From: Flavobacteriales bacterium
GTDB taxonomy: Bacteria > Bacteroidota > Bacteroidia > Flavobacteriales_D > Cryomorphaceae
Direction of reading: 5' to 3'
DNA: 8,982 bases
Assembly (NCBI GenBank): GCA_020200995.1
Contig: JAIVHQ010000029.1
Span: 1 to 8,982 of the forward strand
This document shows, in pieces, positions 5,814-8,982 of this stretch; positions within the stretch are counted from its first letter, which is position 1, and every line of letters begins with the position of its first letter. Made by a program: the position numbers and the translations under genes. Under the pieces are notes generated by a model. It saw only the letters and a list, made by a program, of their open reading frames with translations, was not told the origin of the DNA and did no database searches.

Positions 5814-5881
5814 TCGACAAAGTCCAATTAATACTAACTTCCCAAGAATTGGCCCCTTGTTCTTGTTAAATGTTTTACGAC
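5814..5881 (+). promoter_or_regulatory. Probable riboswitch expression platform in the receptor leader
   Basis: This 68-base leader has no GC-rich hairpin with a T-run, so control is unlikely to be by a standard intrinsic terminator. Competing pairings exist: 5852-5859 with 5730-5737 of the aptamer (8 pairs including two G-U), CCAATT 5824-5829 with AATTGG 5847-5852, and CAAGAA 5843-5848 with TTCTTG 5860-5865. The last sits 17-39 bases ahead of the chosen start codon, so control at translation is possible. This is inference from complementarity only. Confidence 0.35.
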
Positions 5882-8191
5882 ATGAAGACAAGAATGCTTG
5901 CCGCCGCGGGATGGATGATCTTATCCGTCTTCGGCACAGTGAATGCACAGAGTTTTATCGAAGGTTCCGTTACCGATGAGAGCGGATTACCGCTTCCCGG
6001 AGCAGCCGTAAAATTGGAGGGCGCGTCTTACGGCGTCACTTCCGGCAATGACGGCACTTACCGCTTGAGCCTGAGGCCGGGGTCTCATCGCGTGACAGCC
6101 TCTTATGTAGGCTACCGTCCGGCCACAGAAACGGTGGAAAATGATGCATTAAACCTTCAGGTGGATTTCACTCTCGCTAGGAGAGAATTTCAAACTGATG
6201 AGGTGGTGATCAGCGCAGTGAGAGCCGGCCGAAATGCTCCTGTATCGCAGGTGACCCGAAACCGCGCCGAGATCGAGAAGGTGTATGCCGGTCAGGATGG
6301 TGCTTTTCTTCTCGAGGAACTTTCACCCTCTATTGTATCCTACTCAGAGTCGGGAACCAATTTGTCGGGGTACGGTCAGATGCGGTTGCGCGGAATTGAC
6401 CAAACGCGCATTAACATAACGCTAAACGGTGTACCGCTGAATGATATGATCGATCAAGGCGTGTTTTTCTCCAATTTCACAGACTTCGGCAACAGCATTG
6501 AGTCCGTGCAGATCCAGCGCGGAGTGGGCACATCCACGAACGGAACTTCATCATACGCCGGCTCGATCAGTTTCGAGTCGATCAGCCTGCTCGATACAGC
6601 ACCTCGCGCCGAAATTCAGATGACAGGCGGATCATTTAACACGCGTCGCCTGAGCGCCGAGGTAGCCACCGGAAAGAACGAACAGGGCGCGTCATTTTAC
6701 GCGCGCTACACGCGGACCCTCTCAGACGGGTTCCGGCGCAATGCTTCCACTGATTCCAGGTCGGCATTCTTCTCGGGAGCACTCTTTAAAGAGCGACATA
6801 CCTTTAAGTTTACAGGTTTTGCAGGCCTTTCGGCAAATGGTTTGGCATATACGCCGGCGGCTATTTCCGACATCCGCCGCGATCCTCGCACCAACGGCGT
6901 TTCAGAAAATGATGTTGACAATTTCGGCCAATGGATGGCCCAGCTTCAGCATATTTATGCCGTAAACAGGGATTGGTCCCTTGTCAATACGGTATACTAC
7001 AACGGCGCCGGTGGTGATTTCCCCTTCGGATTTGAAGACGAAGAGGCCGGGTTTACCCAAATCAACTACCCTCTCTATAATGACCACTACGGTGTGATGA
7101 GTGCGCTCAATGGTTCTGCCCTCGGCGATAGGCTGAAAATCAATGCGGGCCTTCACGCCAACGTTTTCTACAGACGCAATGTGGAACAAATCGTTCCCGA
7201 CTACGCCAACCCCTATTACGACGATCGCACCCGAAAGGAAGAGGCTTCCGGGTTTGCAAAGGCGAATTACACATTCAACCGTTTTGATCTGTTCGGGGAT
7301 GTTCAGGTTCGTGCCGTGCGCATGAACTTTACACCCGACGAGGAATTCCTCGGTTTCGAAACGAGCATCCCCGCACGGGAGTGGCTCTTCATCAACCCGA
7401 CGGTCGGTGTGAATTACCGCATCGATCAGCGCACTTCAGCTTACGCATCCTTCGGGCGGGCGGGTAGAGAGCCGACCCGCTTCGACATGCTGGGTAGCAC
7501 ACAAGTCAATGCCTCCAATCTCCCCCTGATCCAAGACCCCAACCATGTAGTCCCCGAATATGTCAACAATTGGGAGGCGGGCGTACGCTACAATAAGTCG
7601 GGCCTCAGCGCAGGTCTCAATGTGTTTTACATGCTTTTCGAAAATGAAATAGCCCCGATCGGAGAATTTATCCCGGAAGGATTCGTACAAGTGTACCGAA
7701 ACCAGGAGCGCAGCTATCGCCGCGGAGTGGAGCTGGACTATAATTGGCAGATCAGCCCCGCATGGAGCCTTCGTGGAAATGCCACCTACATGCAAGCGGA
7801 AATCAGCAGCTACAGCCCGGAGGGCAGCGAAGATGTTTTTGAAAACATCACACCTGTCCTCACCCCTGAGTGGAATGTGCAAACAACCTTGGAGTACTCG
7901 CCGATAAAAAATCTCACCCTCGGTCTGCGCACCCGCTATCTGAGCAGCGCATTCATGGAGCTCACCAACGATGCCGATCTGATCGTACCCGAATCTTTTG
8001 TGATGGACTTACGCGCTCAGTACAGATTTTACAAAGAGCATAGCATCAGTGTAATGTTTAACAATGTGCTCGACAATCAATATTTCACTTACGGGGTGCC
8101 CGTTTTCAATGAGGCTGCCGGTATCACCGAGCCTGGATTTTTCGTGCAGCCACCGCGCCATATTTACGCCACCCTGCACCTGAGATTCTGA
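5882..8191 (+). CDS. TonB-dependent outer-membrane receptor, predicted thiamine/precursor uptake
   Basis: Outer-membrane active importer of 769 residues powered by TonB-ExbBD. In order: signal peptide (1-22, cleavage after TVNA), a carboxypeptidase-like regulatory beta domain (about 25-100, with GSVTDESGLPLPGAAV, NDGTYRL and VTASYVGYRP), plug domain (about 107-235, with MRLRGIDQTRINITLNGVPLND and IESVQIQRGVGTS), then a beta-barrel with repeated aromatic strands and a terminal Phe in IYATLHLRF, as needed for barrel assembly. The size is smaller than SusC proteins (about 1000 residues) and no SusD gene follows, so it is a vitamin/siderophore-type receptor. The TPP riboswitch directly upstream and the ThiY-like gene 29 bases downstream indicate thiamine or a pyrimidine precursor as the ligand. 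Start: ATG 5882 gives a signal peptide beginning MKTR; the in-frame ATG at 5870 would add MFYD. Confidence 0.93.
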   Translation: MKTRMLAAAGWMILSVFGTVNAQSFIEGSVTDESGLPLPGAAVKLEGASYGVTSGNDGTYRLSLRPGSHRVTASYVGYRPATETVENDALNLQVDFTLARREFQTDEVVISAVRAGRNAPVSQVTRNRAEIEKVYAGQDGAFLLEELSPSIVSYSESGTNLSGYGQMRLRGIDQTRINITLNGVPLNDMIDQGVFFSNFTDFGNSIESVQIQRGVGTSTNGTSSYAGSISFESISLLDTAPRAEIQMTGGSFNTRRLSAEVATGKNEQGASFYARYTRTLSDGFRRNASTDSRSAFFSGALFKERHTFKFTGFAGLSANGLAYTPAAISDIRRDPRTNGVSENDVDNFGQWMAQLQHIYAVNRDWSLVNTVYYNGAGGDFPFGFEDEEAGFTQINYPLYNDHYGVMSALNGSALGDRLKINAGLHANVFYRRNVEQIVPDYANPYYDDRTRKEEASGFAKANYTFNRFDLFGDVQVRAVRMNFTPDEEFLGFETSIPAREWLFINPTVGVNYRIDQRTSAYASFGRAGREPTRFDMLGSTQVNASNLPLIQDPNHVVPEYVNNWEAGVRYNKSGLSAGLNVFYMLFENEIAPIGEFIPEGFVQVYRNQERSYRRGVELDYNWQISPAWSLRGNATYMQAEISSYSPEGSEDVFENITPVLTPEWNVQTTLEYSPIKNLTLGLRTRYLSSAFMELTNDADLIVPESFVMDLRAQYRFYKEHSISVMFNNVLDNQYFTYGVPVFNEAAGITEPGFFVQPPRHIYATLHLRF

Positions 8192-8220
8192 TGCACATAC
8201 CCAATAAAATCTTTTAAGCG

Positions 8221-8982
8221 ATGAAAATATTTTTTAGATCCTGTGCAGCCGTAATTATTTGTTCTGCCATTTCCTGCACTGCCCCTCCTTCAGTATCGGG
8301 TGAGAAGACCGAATCGACACCCGCAGACACGATCAGGCTCGCCCTCGATTGGTCGCCAAACGTACTCCACTCCGGAATTTTTCTGGCTGAGTACAACGGA
8401 TGGTACCTAGACGAGGGAATTCACCTGGACTGGTTCACCACCGAAATCGACGGCTATAAGAAGAAGCCTGTGCAGCGCCTTTCGGACGGGGAGGTCGACC
8501 TCGCGGTAGGCCCTTCTGAGCATCTTTTCTTTTTCAGAAAAGAGGGGGGTAATAAACCTGCGGCGGTTGCATCAATATTGCAGAAAGACAGGAGTGCATT
8601 TTGTGTTAAGGCTGCAAGCGGAGTATCGGACCCCGGCGAATTGGCGAATCATACTTATATGGGCTATAACACTCCACTTGAGGAAGCCATCCTCAGCGCG
8701 ATGGTGCGCAATGCCGGTCTCGACGAGGCACTTGCGATGCGCACGCCCGGCCGACTTGAGGTGTGGGATGAGTTTTTGAAAGAGGAAAAAGGAATCGCAT
8801 GGATTTTTCAGCACTGGGAGGGTGCCCTGGCCGAAAGCGCCGGGATCGAGCTGACTTGCTTTACGCCTGCAGACCACGGCGTGCCTTACGGCTATTCCTC
8901 CGTGTTAATGGCCCCGGAGAAACTCGACGCCTCAGAAGCAGACCGCCTTCGCAAATTTTTGAAAGTGACCGAGCGCGGATAC
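8221..8982 (+). CDS. NMT1/THI5-like ABC substrate-binding lipoprotein (ThiY-like), 3' end outside window
   Basis: 254 residues are visible with no stop before the window ends. The N-terminus (1-18, MKIFFRSCAA and a hydrophobic core) leads to a lipobox-like AIS-C with Cys19, so it is probably a lipoprotein anchored in the envelope. The mature part starts like NMT1/THI5 solute-binding proteins: LALDWSPNVLHSGIFLAEYNGWYLDEGI from about residue 40, then LSDGEVDLAVGPSEHL (87-102), matching the family's GxVDxAIGxxE segment. ThiY proteins of this family bind formyl-aminopyrimidine or related thiamine pyrimidines for the ThiXYZ importer. A ThiX permease and ThiZ ATPase would be expected just downstream. 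It lies 29 bases after the receptor stop and shares its TPP-riboswitch control. Ligand identity is inferred from context. Confidence 0.85.
   Translation, partial: MKIFFRSCAAVIICSAISCTAPPSVSGEKTESTPADTIRLALDWSPNVLHSGIFLAEYNGWYLDEGIHLDWFTTEIDGYKKKPVQRLSDGEVDLAVGPSEHLFFFRKEGGNKPAAVASILQKDRSAFCVKAASGVSDPGELANHTYMGYNTPLEEAILSAMVRNAGLDEALAMRTPGRLEVWDEFLKEEKGIAWIFQHWEGALAESAGIELTCFTPADHGVPYGYSSVLMAPEKLDASEADRLRKFLKVTERGY

Noticed and set aside
5882..8191. SusC-type glycan receptor
   Set aside because: The protein is about 769 residues, no SusD gene follows, and a TPP riboswitch precedes it; the carboxypeptidase-like domain alone is not specific to SusC.
1..8982. CRISPR array, tRNA or rRNA genes, or intact transposase
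   Set aside because: No regularly spaced direct repeats, no tRNA-like cloverleaf, no rRNA signature and no transposase motifs were seen on either strand.

Overview
The window looks like a chromosomal segment of a member of the Bacteroidota, probably of the Flavobacteriales/Cytophagales type. The evidence is several promoter-like TAnnTTTG boxes, starts without strong Shine-Dalgarno sequences, a short ATP synthase epsilon subunit encoded next to beta without the other F1 genes, and a TonB-dependent receptor with an N-terminal carboxypeptidase-like domain. The species cannot be named from sequence alone.

Layout. Positions 1-154 hold no identifiable gene but contain a candidate promoter. A MazG-like nucleotide pyrophosphohydrolase (155-481, +) follows. 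Its stop codon lies on the edge of a ~125-bp nested inverted repeat (480-604) that looks like a MITE or decayed insertion-sequence remnant. A mostly empty stretch ends in a strong bidirectional hairpin terminator (880-911). On the minus strand lies atpD-atpC (2681-937), encoding the beta and epsilon subunits of F1. Divergent from it, on the plus strand, runs a tightly packed five-gene run: ribF (FAD synthetase/riboflavin kinase, TTG start), a secreted leucine-rich-repeat protein, a COG0011/MTH1187-type thiamine-binding protein, a PnuC-family vitamin transporter and a NadR-like P-loop kinase (2860-5678). Every junction in this run is a 1-nt gap or an overlap, so it probably forms one operon.

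A second promoter (5712-5719) and a TPP riboswitch (5727-5813) then precede a TonB-dependent outer-membrane receptor (5882-8191) and an NMT1/THI5-like (ThiY-like) substrate-binding lipoprotein that runs off the window end (8221 onward).

Working together (inference): the right half is a vitamin B1 acquisition locus. The TonB receptor would bring thiamine or a pyrimidine precursor across the outer membrane, and the ThiY-like lipoprotein would hand it to an ABC permease expected just beyond the window. The PnuC-family channel, trapped by the NadR-like kinase through phosphorylation, would form an alternative inner-membrane route. The most interesting points are the kinase that may act on thiamine rather than nicotinamide riboside, the placement of the transporter-kinase module outside the riboswitch's direct control but inside the ribF operon, the LRR protein with paired CxC motifs in that operon, and the hairpin element abutting the mazG-like stop codon.
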